Positions 16,211-23,208 of a stretch of DNA of 37,866 bases are shown here, piece by piece. Each line of letters begins with the position of its first letter. The first letter of the stretch is position 1. The notes under the pieces were generated by a model. The model was not told the DNA's origin. It did not search any database and saw only the letters and a list, made by a program, of their open reading frames with translations. The stretch spans positions 1-37,866 of the forward strand of contig QFZU02000126.1 of assembly GCA_003260025.2 (NCBI GenBank). Direction: 5' to 3'. This DNA comes from Microbispora triticiradicis. Its GTDB lineage: Bacteria > Actinomycetota > Actinomycetes > Streptosporangiales > Streptosporangiaceae. The position numbers were made by a program, and so were the translations under genes.

Positions 16211-16319
16211 TTCCGGGCGGTTCCGCACAGTGGCCCCGGGCCCCCGGCGGGGGTGGGGAAAAGTGCACCCCCGCCGGGTCCGCAGCCGCATTCCGGGCGG
16301 CCCGCCCGATTCCTAGCGT
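16211..16319. promoter_or_regulatory. Divergent control region of kinase and ABC exporter
   Basis: A perfect 13-bp inverted repeat, CCCGGCGGGGGTG (16243-16255) and CACCCCCGCCGGG (16266-16278), is spaced by 10 nt. Outside it, the direct repeat TTCCGGGCGG occurs twice (16211-16220 and 16291-16300). The right copy ends 13 nt before TAGCGT (16314-16319), the -10 of the ABC gene, so it covers the -35 area. These are good candidates for response-regulator sites. Confidence 0.55.
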
Positions 16320-16326
16320 CGTCGGC

Positions 16327-17271
16327 ATGGCAATCATCACCGTGGACCACCTCCGCAAGACGTACGGGGCACGCGTGGCGGTCGAGGACGTGTCGTTCTC
16401 CGTGGAGGAGGGCGAGGTCTTCGGCATCGTCGGCCGCAACGGGGCCGGCAAGACGACGACGGTCGAGTGCGTCGCCGGGCTGCGCACCCCCACGGCGGGC
16501 ACGATCGATCTGGACGTCGGCCCGGACGGCGGCGCAGGCGCGGACCTGAAGGAACAGGTCGGCGTGCAGCTCCAGGAGTGCTCGCTGCCCGACAAGATCC
16601 GGGTCGGGGAGGCGCTGTCGCTCTACGCGTCGTTCTACCGCCGTCCCGCCGACTGGCGGGCGCTGGCCGCCGACGCCGGGCTCGACCTCCGCGCGTCGTT
16701 CGCCACCCTCTCCGGCGGGCAGCGCCAGCGGCTGTCGGTCGCGCTCGCGCTGGTGGGCAGCCCGCGCGTCGCGATCCTCGACGAGCTCACCACCGGCCTC
16801 GATCCGCAGGCCCGGCGGGAGACCTGGGAACTGGTCACCCGGATCAGGGACCGGGGCGTGACGGTCCTGCTCGTCACCCACTTCATGGAGGAGGTGGAGC
16901 GGCTGTGCGACCGCGTCGCGGTCATCTCGCGCGGCCGGGTGCGCGCGGTCGACACGCCCGCCGGGCTCGTCGCCCGCGCCGGCGGCGAGCAGCGCCTGGT
17001 CTTCCGTACGGAGAGGCCGCTGACAGCTGAGCAGGTCACGGGCCTGCGTGCGCTGCCCGAGGTGACGTCGGCCACTGTGGAGGGCGGGGATGACGCTGGG
17101 GAGGTCACCATCGCCGGCACCGGCGACCTGCTGAGCGCGGTGACGGCGGTGCTGCCCGCGTCCCTGATGCGTGGCCTCCGCATGGAGCGGACCACCCTCG
17201 ACGACGCGTTCCTCGCCCTCACCGACCCCTCGTACGGACCCTCTCACGCGCCCTCCCAGGAGGAGTCATGA
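16327..17271 (+). CDS. ABC transporter ATP-binding protein (DrrA-like)
   Basis: A 314-aa ATPase. Walker A GRNGAGKTT (36-44), Q-loop in QLQECSL, signature LSGGQRQR, Walker B ILDELTTGLDP and switch His in VTHFMEE are all present. The C-terminal extension (about 220-314) matches the DrrA/CcmA-like type used in drug or lipid export. It lacks a ribosome site but has TAGCGT ending 7 nt before ATG 16327, so a leaderless start is likely. The stop overlaps the permease start (ATGA). The frame is open far upstream, but only this part is coding. Walker B reads DELT, with Leu in place of the usual Pro, a tolerated change. Confidence 0.94.
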   Translation: MAIITVDHLRKTYGARVAVEDVSFSVEEGEVFGIVGRNGAGKTTTVECVAGLRTPTAGTIDLDVGPDGGAGADLKEQVGVQLQECSLPDKIRVGEALSLYASFYRRPADWRALAADAGLDLRASFATLSGGQRQRLSVALALVGSPRVAILDELTTGLDPQARRETWELVTRIRDRGVTVLLVTHFMEEVERLCDRVAVISRGRVRAVDTPAGLVARAGGEQRLVFRTERPLTAEQVTGLRALPEVTSATVEGGDDAGEVTIAGTGDLLSAVTAVLPASLMRGLRMERTTLDDAFLALTDPSYGPSHAPSQEES

Positions 17272-18029
17272 CCACCGCCCGTACACGGGTTCTCGTCCGG
17301 ATCGCGGCCGTGGAGGCCCGGCTCTTCCTCCGTGAGCCCGCCGCCGTGTTCTTCGCGGTCGTGCTGCCGGTCGCGCTGCTGCTGACCCTCGGCGCCACGA
17401 TTCCCGGCTTCCGCGACGCGGACCCGTCCCTGGGCGGGCAGCGCTTCGTGGACGCGCCCTTCACCTCGATGATGGTGCTGCTGTCGGTCGTGACGCTCGG
17501 GCTCAGTGCGCTGCCGGCGGTCCTGGTGACCTACCGCGAGCGCGGCGTGCTGCGGCGGCTGTCCACGACGCCGGTACGGCCCGGGGCCCTGCTGTCCGCG
17601 CAACTGCTGATCAATGTGGGCGTGGCCGTGGTCGCGACGGCGCTGACGCTGGGGCTGGGGCACCTGTTCCTCGGGGTGCCGCCGCCCCGCTCGCCCTGGG
17701 CGTTCGCCGGGGTTTTCGTCCTCGGCTCGACCGCCATGCTCGCCATCGGGCTCCTCCTCGCCGCCGTGGCGCCGAACTCCAAGGTCGTCCAGGGCGCGGG
17801 GGCCGCGCTCATGTTCCCGCTGCTGTTCCTGGCCGGGATGTGGCTGCCCAGGCCGCTCATGCCGGAGCTGCTGCGCCGGATCAGCGACTTCACGCCCACC
17901 GGGGCCTTCGGGCAGGCGCTCACCGACGCGCTGGGCGGCGGTGGTCCCCAGGCCGTCCACCTCGCCGTACTGGCGGGCTGGGCGCTGGCCGCCGGGCTCG
18001 CCGCGGCCCGGCTGTTCCGCTGGCAGTGA
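17268..18029 (+). CDS. ABC-2 type transporter permease (DrrB-like)
   Basis: A 253-aa inner-membrane protein with about six hydrophobic segments and the ABC-2 pattern: YRERGVLRRLSTTPVRP in the first third (coupling helix region) and MFPLLFLAGMWLPRPLMP in the last. It is the membrane partner of the coupled ATPase gene, together forming an exporter; substrate unknown, although drugs or lipids are typical. ATG 17268 overlaps the ATPase stop, and AGGAGG lies just before it. A very stable terminator follows at 18061-18109. Confidence 0.93.
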   Translation: MTTARTRVLVRIAAVEARLFLREPAAVFFAVVLPVALLLTLGATIPGFRDADPSLGGQRFVDAPFTSMMVLLSVVTLGLSALPAVLVTYRERGVLRRLSTTPVRPGALLSAQLLINVGVAVVATALTLGLGHLFLGVPPPRSPWAFAGVFVLGSTAMLAIGLLLAAVAPNSKVVQGAGAALMFPLLFLAGMWLPRPLMPELLRRISDFTPTGAFGQALTDALGGGGPQAVHLAVLAGWALAAGLAAARLFRWQ

Positions 18030-18060
18030 GACCGGTGCGGTGAGAGCCGTGCGGTGAAAG

Positions 18061-18109
18061 GCGGCCCGTTCCGTGCCCGTCGCGGGGGCGGGGGCACGGG
18101 ACGGGCCGC
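18061..18109 (+). terminator. Strong terminator after the ABC exporter operon
   Basis: GCGGCCCGTTCCGTGCCC (18061-18078) pairs with GGGCACGGGACGGGCCGC (18092-18109), an 18-bp stem with one wobble and a 13-nt loop. Confidence 0.85.
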
Positions 18110-18183
18110 GACCGGTCACGCGGGGCCCGGTGGTTACCCAGGGGGTAATCGCCGGGCCGCGCGGACGGGGATAGCGTCGGGGC

Positions 18184-18975
18184 GTGACCGTCGCCCAGAT
18201 CCACCAGCGGCCGTTCGGTGAGCTCCTGCGCCGGTGGCGCGAGCACCGGCGGCTCAGCCAGCTCGACCTCTCCAACCGCGCCGAGATCTCCACTCGGCAC
18301 ATCAGCTTCCTGGAGACCGGCCGCTCCACGCCGAGCCGCGACATGGTGCTCCACCTCTCCGAGCACCTGGATCTCCCGCTGCGCGAGCGCAACCACCTGC
18401 TGCTGGCCGCCGGGTACGCCCCGGTCTACGCCGAGTCGCCGCTCGGCTCGCCGGGGATGGCGGCGGTGTGCGAGGCGATCCGGCGGCTGTTGTCGGCCCA
18501 CGACCCCTATCCGGCCGTGGTGGTGGACCGGGCCTGGGACCTCGTCGACGCCAACGAGGGGATCGCGCTGCTCGCCGAGGGCGTCGATTCCGACCTGATG
18601 GGCAACGTGCTGCGGGCGAGCCTGCATCCGGAGGGTCTCGCGCCGCACATCCTGAACCTCGGCGAGTGGCGGGCGCACCTGCTCGGACGGCTGCGGCGGC
18701 AGATCACGCACACCGCCGACCCCCGGCTCACCGAGCTGTACGCCGAACTGCGCGGCTACCCCTGCGACCAGCCCGAGCCCGAGGTGGAGCTGCCCGGGCC
18801 CGGAGACATCCTGGTGCCGCTCCGGGTGCGGCGGGCCGGGCGGGAGCTGTCGTTCTTCAGCATCGTGGCCACCTTCGGCACGCCGCTCGACATCACGGTC
18901 TCCGAGCTGGCCATCGAGTCGTTCTACCCGGCGGACGCCGCGACCGCCGCCTTCCTGCGCGACACGTCTTCGTGA
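18184..18975 (+). CDS. XRE-family regulator with MmyB-like ligand-binding domain
   Basis: A 263-aa regulator. The N-terminal HTH (about 8-65) reads LLRRWREHRRLSQLDLSNRAEISTRHISFLETGRSTPS. The rest is the MmyB-like ligand domain (PF17765 type) that binds small hydrophobic molecules in relatives: YPAVVVDRAWDLVDANEG and an LSFFSIVATFGTPLDITVSELAIESFYPAD tail. In this family the regulated gene is usually adjacent, often a dehydrogenase. Here the next gene encodes an SRPBCC protein, 89 nt downstream. TAGCGT (18172-18177) ends 6 nt before GTG 18184, again suggesting a leaderless message. Confidence 0.93.
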   Translation: MTVAQIHQRPFGELLRRWREHRRLSQLDLSNRAEISTRHISFLETGRSTPSRDMVLHLSEHLDLPLRERNHLLLAAGYAPVYAESPLGSPGMAAVCEAIRRLLSAHDPYPAVVVDRAWDLVDANEGIALLAEGVDSDLMGNVLRASLHPEGLAPHILNLGEWRAHLLGRLRRQITHTADPRLTELYAELRGYPCDQPEPEVELPGPGDILVPLRVRRAGRELSFFSIVATFGTPLDITVSELAIESFYPADAATAAFLRDTSS

Positions 18976-19064
18976 TCGTCCGGAGATCATCCGGCGTCCG
19001 GCGTTCTGTCACACTTCGTGCATCGACACGTGCCTTGGCCGTGCCTGAGCAGAAGGAGGCGGGA

Positions 19065-19517
19065 ATGCCCACACGAGTACTGGTCAACACGTTCCACGTG
19101 GACGCCGCTCCGGAGAAGGTCTTCGCGCATCTCACGACGCCCGAGAGTTACGTCGGCCTGTCACCGCTCGTGGTCGCCGTACGCGACGTCGACCGGTCCG
19201 AGCCGGGGGTGGTGCGGTACACCTCCGTCGAGCGGTTCCGCTTCCTCGGTCTCAGGTACGACAACCCCATCGCCGTGACACTCCTCACCGAGGGCCTGTC
19301 CGTACGCGGACAGGTGCGCAGCCCCGGCGGAGTCCGGCTCGGCTACCGGTTCGATCTGTCCCCCGAGGGGCCCGGAACCCGGGTGGCCGACCGGCTCGAC
19401 GTGAGCGCGGCCTGGTTTCTGCTGGGCTTCGCGGCGGGCCAGGCACGGAAGGTGCAACTGGCCCGGGCCGGTATCCTCGCCCAACGGCTGTCGGAGGGTT
19501 CCGCCCGGATGTCCTGA
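19065..19517 (+). CDS. SRPBCC (START-like) family protein
   Basis: A 150-aa protein with the START/Bet v1-like layout: N-terminal strand VLVNTFHVDAAPEKVFAHLTTPESY, central beta strands (VVRYTSVERFRF, GLSVRGQVRSPGGVRLGYRFDL), and a long C-terminal helix with KVQLARAGILAQRL. This fold makes a hydrophobic pocket for lipids or polyketides. It may be controlled by the upstream MmyB-like regulator, which also senses hydrophobic ligands. An AGAAGGAGG ribosome site at 19051-19059 fixes the start at ATG 19065. The frame is also open upstream, where it is a shadow of the regulator gene. Confidence 0.85.
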   Translation: MPTRVLVNTFHVDAAPEKVFAHLTTPESYVGLSPLVVAVRDVDRSEPGVVRYTSVERFRFLGLRYDNPIAVTLLTEGLSVRGQVRSPGGVRLGYRFDLSPEGPGTRVADRLDVSAAWFLLGFAAGQARKVQLARAGILAQRLSEGSARMS

Positions 19518-19650
19518 CGGAAGCGGTTTCACGGCGTACGGTGCGGTCGCGGGCGGCGCTCGCGAGCGGCGGCCCGCCGGCGGCGGCTCGCGGGATGTGC
19601 ACGCGGGCGGCGGCTTCCGGGGCGGCGCCTCGTGATCATGTCCGCCGCGC

Positions 19651-19662
19651 TCTCACGTGAGA
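19651..19662. promoter_or_regulatory. 12-bp palindrome before the phosphoesterase gene
   Basis: TCTCACGTGAGA is a perfect palindrome ending 34 nt before the start of the phosphoesterase gene. It is a candidate operator; no regulator is assigned. Confidence 0.35.
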
Positions 19663-19696
19663 AGCTGTAGCCCCCATCCATGGCCGGAGGTATCAC

Positions 19697-20431
19697 ATGC
19701 TCGTGCTGGCGCACGTCAGCGACATCCACATCGACGGAAGCGAGCGGAACACCTCGCGCGCCGCACGCGCGCTCACCTACGCGAGGTCGCTGCGGCCCGA
19801 CGCGATCGTGCTCACCGGTGACCTGGCGGACCACGGCGCGATGGAGGAGTACGAGATCGTCCGTGAGCTCGTCTCCGGTGACGACGTGCCGCTCGTGCTG
19901 TGCCCGGGCAACCACGACACGCGCGCCCACCTCCGCAAGGTCCTGCTGGAGCAGGACGGCGACCACCCGGTGAACCAGGCGCTCAACCTCGACCACGCGA
20001 CGATCGCGCTGTGCGACTCCAGCGTTCCCGGGCGGCCCGAGGGTGAGCTCAGCGACGACACGCTGGCCTGGCTCGACTCGGTGCTCGCCGCGACCCCCGG
20101 CGTCCCGGCCTTCGTCGGCATGCACCACCCGCCGGTCGCGCTCGGCATCCCGTACGTGGACGGCATCCGGCTGGAGCGGCCGGAGGGGCTGGCGGAGGTC
20201 CTCGGCCGTCACCCGCACGCCATCGCGGTGCTGGCCGGGCACGCGCACACCGCGGCGGCCACGACGTTCGCCGGGCTGCCGCTGCTGATCGCGCCGGGAG
20301 TGGTGAGCACGGGGCTGCTGCCGTCCGAGACCTCCGCGCACCCGCCGGTCGACCACGACCTGCCTCCGGCCGTCGCCCTGCACGTGCTCGACGACGGCCG
20401 GGTCACCACCCACTTCCGGCCCGTCCCGTAG
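19697..20431 (+). CDS. Calcineurin-like metallophosphoesterase (CpdA-type)
   Basis: A 244-aa dimetal phosphoesterase. All core motifs are present: D-x-H (Asp9, His11), GDLADH (41-46), GNHDT (71-75), GMHHPP (141-146) and GHAH (181-184). The order and length match class III cyclic-nucleotide phosphodiesterases (CpdA/Rv0805 group), so 3',5'-cAMP or a related phosphodiester is a plausible substrate. It is cytoplasmic, with no signal peptide. A GGAGG ribosome site at 19686-19690 supports ATG 19697. It converges with the carotenoid oxygenase gene across a strong bidirectional terminator. Confidence 0.92.
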   Translation: MLVLAHVSDIHIDGSERNTSRAARALTYARSLRPDAIVLTGDLADHGAMEEYEIVRELVSGDDVPLVLCPGNHDTRAHLRKVLLEQDGDHPVNQALNLDHATIALCDSSVPGRPEGELSDDTLAWLDSVLAATPGVPAFVGMHHPPVALGIPYVDGIRLERPEGLAEVLGRHPHAIAVLAGHAHTAAATTFAGLPLLIAPGVVSTGLLPSETSAHPPVDHDLPPAVALHVLDDGRVTTHFRPVP

Positions 20432-20448
20432 GCCGCGGCGCCACTCGG

Positions 20449-20489
20449 CCGTACGGCCCGCGCCGGATCCTCCCGCGCGGGCCGTACGG
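20449..20489. terminator. Bidirectional terminator between phosphoesterase and carotenoid oxygenase
   Basis: CCGTACGGCCCGCGC (20449-20463) pairs perfectly with GCGCGGGCCGTACGG (20475-20489); 15-bp stem, 11-nt loop, between two convergent genes. Confidence 0.88.
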
Positions 20490-20501
20490 GCGACGACGGC
20501 C

Positions 20502-21821
20502 TCAGGCGTCGGGGATCCACGAGCCGTGGAACCCGGCGGGCACCCGCCGCGGCAGCCGTACCGACGCGACCTGGGACAGGTCCGACGCGTCGAGCACGAG
20601 CAGCTCGGCGCCGTCGTCGGTGCCGGCGATGGACAGCAGCCAGCCCGCGTCCTCGTCACCGGAGCCGCCCGTGCCGCCCGCGCCGTCTGTGGCGGCGGGC
20701 ACGAACACGGCCTCACCGGGCGTGCGGTCTCCCGTCTCGTGGGCCACGCTCGTGCCGGCGCCCGTGTCGTACTTCACGATCGCGTCCTTGGTGACCGCGT
20801 AGAGGTAGCGGCTGCGCAGGCCGGTCAGCGTCTCGTTGACCGTGGGGAACTCGACGTCCCGATCGTCGAGGGCCTCGTCTTTCGACACGCCGGTCGCGGG
20901 GTCGAGCACCCAGCGGTGCAGCGCCGCGCCGCCGGTGTGCGCGGCGGGGCTGGCCGTGCCGCCGATGGTCGGCCAGAAGGCCTGGAACGCCCCCGGTGCG
21001 TAACGCACGGCGTCGACGACGATCCGCCCCTGCTCGTCCTCGCTCGCGTTCCCCACATGGAAGACGTAGCAGGGGTCGATCTCGAACCACCGGACCTGCC
21101 CCGTGCGCCGGCTCATCACGCCGAGCCGGGCGCCGTACAGGTCGTCCCACCGGTACGGCATGCTCCGGCCCACCAGGTTCACGTCGAAGACGACCGGCAG
21201 GTCGAGCCAGACGACGTGGTTCGCGGTGATCGCGAAGTCGTGCGCCATCGTGGGTCCGGGCACCTCGACCTCACGGGTCTCCACCAGCTCACCGGCGGCG
21301 GACAGGCGGTGGTAGGTGAGGTAGGGCGGCGCCCAGCCGTACCCGAAGAAGTGCAGCTCCCCGGTGACCGGGTCCTCCTTGGGGTGCGCGGTCATCGCGG
21401 TGGCGAGCCGGCCGCCGAAGTCGCAGGGGCCGACCGTGTCGAGCTCCGGCGTCATCTCGTACGGCAGGCCGTTCTCGACCAGCGCGAAGATCTTGTCGGC
21501 GTGCGAGACGACGTGGGTGTTCGCGGGGACGGCGGCCAGGTCGACGCCCTTGTCGCCGAGGTAGGGCGCGCCGTCGAGGCGGGTGGTGCGCACCCACCGG
21601 TTGCGGTACCACTCGGCACGCCCCTCGCGTAACCGGATGCCGTGGATCATCCCGTGGCCGACGAACCAGTGGCCGGGCTCTTCGCCGGGGCGGGGGTTGG
21701 GCCCGTTGCGGAAGTAGCGGCCGGTCAGCTCGGGCGGCAGCGTGCCCTCCACGGGCAGGTCGAGCGCGTCGATCTCGTCGGGTACGGGGGCGAGGCGGCC
21801 GGAGAGGTAGGAAGCGGTCAT
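20502..21821 (-). CDS. Carotenoid (apocarotenoid) cleavage oxygenase
   Basis: A 439-aa seven-bladed beta-propeller, non-haem iron dioxygenase. The four iron-binding histidines can be placed: His146 (AMTAHPK), His194 (MAHDFAI), His255 (FHVGNA) and His432 (FHGSWIPD). The N-terminal GRYFRNGPNP block and GHGMIHG are typical. It cleaves conjugated C=C bonds in carotenoids, apocarotenoids or stilbene-like substrates; which one cannot be told. A Gly/Thr/Asp-rich insertion lies near 379-392. Together with the membrane protein 51 nt upstream it forms a probable operon controlled by the divergent PadR. AAAGGAG is present before ATG 21821, at a rather long spacing of about 13 nt. Confidence 0.95.
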   Translation of the reverse strand: MTASYLSGRLAPVPDEIDALDLPVEGTLPPELTGRYFRNGPNPRPGEEPGHWFVGHGMIHGIRLREGRAEWYRNRWVRTTRLDGAPYLGDKGVDLAAVPANTHVVSHADKIFALVENGLPYEMTPELDTVGPCDFGGRLATAMTAHPKEDPVTGELHFFGYGWAPPYLTYHRLSAAGELVETREVEVPGPTMAHDFAITANHVVWLDLPVVFDVNLVGRSMPYRWDDLYGARLGVMSRRTGQVRWFEIDPCYVFHVGNASEDEQGRIVVDAVRYAPGAFQAFWPTIGGTASPAAHTGGAALHRWVLDPATGVSKDEALDDRDVEFPTVNETLTGLRSRYLYAVTKDAIVKYDTGAGTSVAHETGDRTPGEAVFVPAATDGAGGTGGSGDEDAGWLLSIAGTDDGAELLVLDASDLSQVASVRLPRRVPAGFHGSWIPDA

Positions 21822-21872
21822 GTGTCTCGTGGCTCCTTTCAGAACGGCTTTCCAGACGGCTTTCAGGCGGCT

Positions 21873-22433
21873 TCAGGCGGCGTTGTAACGGGCGCGGACG
21901 ATCCGGGGGTAGCGGACCGTGAACAGGGCGGGCAGTGCGAGACCACAGACCTTCACGGTGACGAGGGCGGCGGTGGCCTGCGGCTCGAAGGCGAGCAGCA
22001 GGGCGAGCGCGACGGCGGTGAGCGTGAACGCGGCGGCCCAGACGGTGGTGATGACGGCGTTGACCTGGTAGAAGATCTCGGTCGCGTGCACCTCGGGAGC
22101 CGTGGAACGGCGGGCCATGCCCAGCGTGAACGGCCTGCGGACCGCCAGCGACCCCCAGGCGGTGAGCGCCAGCCAGCCGACCGACACGGCCGGTCCGTAC
22201 TCGCCGAGCGGCGCCGGGGTGACCGTGAAGGCGACGAGCGCGAGGGCCGCGAAGAAGACGCCCGAGCTGAGCTCCAGGACGATCTCGTCCCAGCCGCGCC
22301 CCGCGCGGCGGTCGACGGCCAGCAGAACGATCGCCACGAGGAGACCGGCCCCGGCTCCGTACCTCGCCTCGCCGTTGGTGCTGAGCACGGAGAAGACGAT
22401 CCAGGGGAGGAAGGTGAGGACGTAACGGAGCAC
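21873..22433 (-). CDS. Polytopic membrane protein of the PadR/carotenoid-oxygenase locus
   Basis: A 186-aa protein with about five hydrophobic segments (LRYVLTFLPWIVFSVL, GAGAGLLVAIVLLAV, VFFAALALVAFTV, VWAAAFTLTAVALALLL, VCGLALPALF). No family was recognised. I chose GTG 22433 because GAAGGA lies just upstream and because the longer start, ATG 22469, sits inside a palindrome where the promoter start should be (TACTTT -10 only 4 nt away). The longer reading would add 12 polar residues. Position suggests a function tied to the oxygenase, for example handling a membrane-borne carotenoid; this is inference. Confidence 0.75.
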   Translation of the reverse strand: MLRYVLTFLPWIVFSVLSTNGEARYGAGAGLLVAIVLLAVDRRAGRGWDEIVLELSSGVFFAALALVAFTVTPAPLGEYGPAVSVGWLALTAWGSLAVRRPFTLGMARRSTAPEVHATEIFYQVNAVITTVWAAAFTLTAVALALLLAFEPQATAALVTVKVCGLALPALFTVRYPRIVRARYNAA

Positions 22434-22463
22434 GGCGGGTTCCTTCGGATGACGTTCCAGTTG

Positions 22464-22519
22464 TGACATGTCAAAAGTAGAAGCTCCAGAGATGACATGT
22501 CAACACAGGAATGTAGGAT
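22464..22519. promoter_or_regulatory. Twin PadR operators and divergent promoters
   Basis: The palindrome TGACATGTCA occurs twice (22464-22473 and 22493-22502), centres 29 bp apart. The right copy overlaps the -35 position of padR, whose -10 TAGGAT (22514-22519) ends 7 nt before its ATG. The left copy covers the start area of the divergent operon, whose -10 reads TACTTT. The inner ATGT/ACAT content fits PadR-type operators, so repression of both directions is likely. Confidence 0.75.
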
Positions 22520-22526
22520 CTGGCGC

Positions 22527-23132
22527 ATGAGTCTTCGTCACGCACTGCTGGGGCTCCTGTCGGCCGGCCCGGCCAGCGGGTACGACCTGCTGAAGACGTT
22601 CGAGATATCGCTGGCCAACGTCTGGCCGGCCACCCAGAGCCAGCTCTACTCGGAGCTGACGCGCCTGGATCGCGAGGGTCTGATCGAGGTCGCCGCCGAG
22701 GGCCCGCGCGGACGCAAGGAGTATCGGATCACCGGAGAGGGCCTCGCCGAGCTGCGCCACTGGCTGGTGGAGGAGCCGCCCACGCAGAGCCGGCGCAGCG
22801 ACATGCTGCTGCGGGTGTTCTTCCTCGACACGGTCACGCCGGACCAGGCCCACGGCTACCTGGAGAGGCTCGCCGTACAGGCCCGCAAGGAGCACGCCGC
22901 GCTCCGCGGCGTGCGCGAGCAGATCATCGGCCAGGGCGAGGACGCGCTGCGGCTGTACGGAGACCTCGCGCTGGAGTGGGGTCTGCGCCTGACCGCCGCC
23001 CAGCGTGACTGGGCCGAGTGGGCGGCCGCCCGGATCGCGGCCCTGCCCCACCAGAGCACCGTGCCCACCGAGACGCTCACCGAGACGCTCACCGCGCCCG
23101 CCGAAGCCATCGAGCCCGCCGCGGCCGAGTGA
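22527..23132 (+). CDS. PadR-family transcriptional regulator
   Basis: A 201-aa regulator. The N-terminal winged helix shows the PadR signature: LRHALLGLLSAGPASGYDLLKTFE, then LYSELTRLDREGLIE and GPRGRKEYRITGEGLAELRHWL (to about residue 82). The C-terminal dimerisation helices (Vir_Cter type) continue to about 180, with a Pro/Thr/Glu tail. ATG 22527 starts exactly at the domain, with a -10 ending 7 nt before it; the upstream ATG 22497 lies inside an operator and is unlikely. It probably represses itself and the divergent membrane-protein/oxygenase operon until an aromatic or hydrophobic ligand binds. Confidence 0.94.
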   Translation: MSLRHALLGLLSAGPASGYDLLKTFEISLANVWPATQSQLYSELTRLDREGLIEVAAEGPRGRKEYRITGEGLAELRHWLVEEPPTQSRRSDMLLRVFFLDTVTPDQAHGYLERLAVQARKEHAALRGVREQIIGQGEDALRLYGDLALEWGLRLTAAQRDWAEWAAARIAALPHQSTVPTETLTETLTAPAEAIEPAAAE

Positions 23133-23138
23133 GGCTCC

Positions 23139-23180
23139 CGGCCCCGGCGCGGCCTCCCGACGGACGGCCGCCCGGGGCCG
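23139..23180. terminator. Stem-loop between convergent padR and dnaB
   Basis: CGGCCCCGG (23139-23147) pairs with CCGGGGCCG (23172-23180); a further GGCC/GGCC pairing can form inside. It lies in the 76-bp space between the convergent gene ends. Confidence 0.55.
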
Positions 23181-23208
23181 CGGCCCACCCGGTCAGTGCG
23201 TGAGTCGC

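Noticed and set aside
14641-16326. Upstream part of an 876-codon frame leading into the ABC ATPase
   Set aside because: It is antisense to the kinase and response regulator and has low-complexity composition; the ATPase itself starts at ATG 16327 with its own -10.
21841-21882. Short imperfect repeats of CGGCTTTC/CAGGCGGC before the carotenoid oxygenase
   Set aside because: Only a few degenerate copies in the 51-nt spacer; likely slippage, no evident function.
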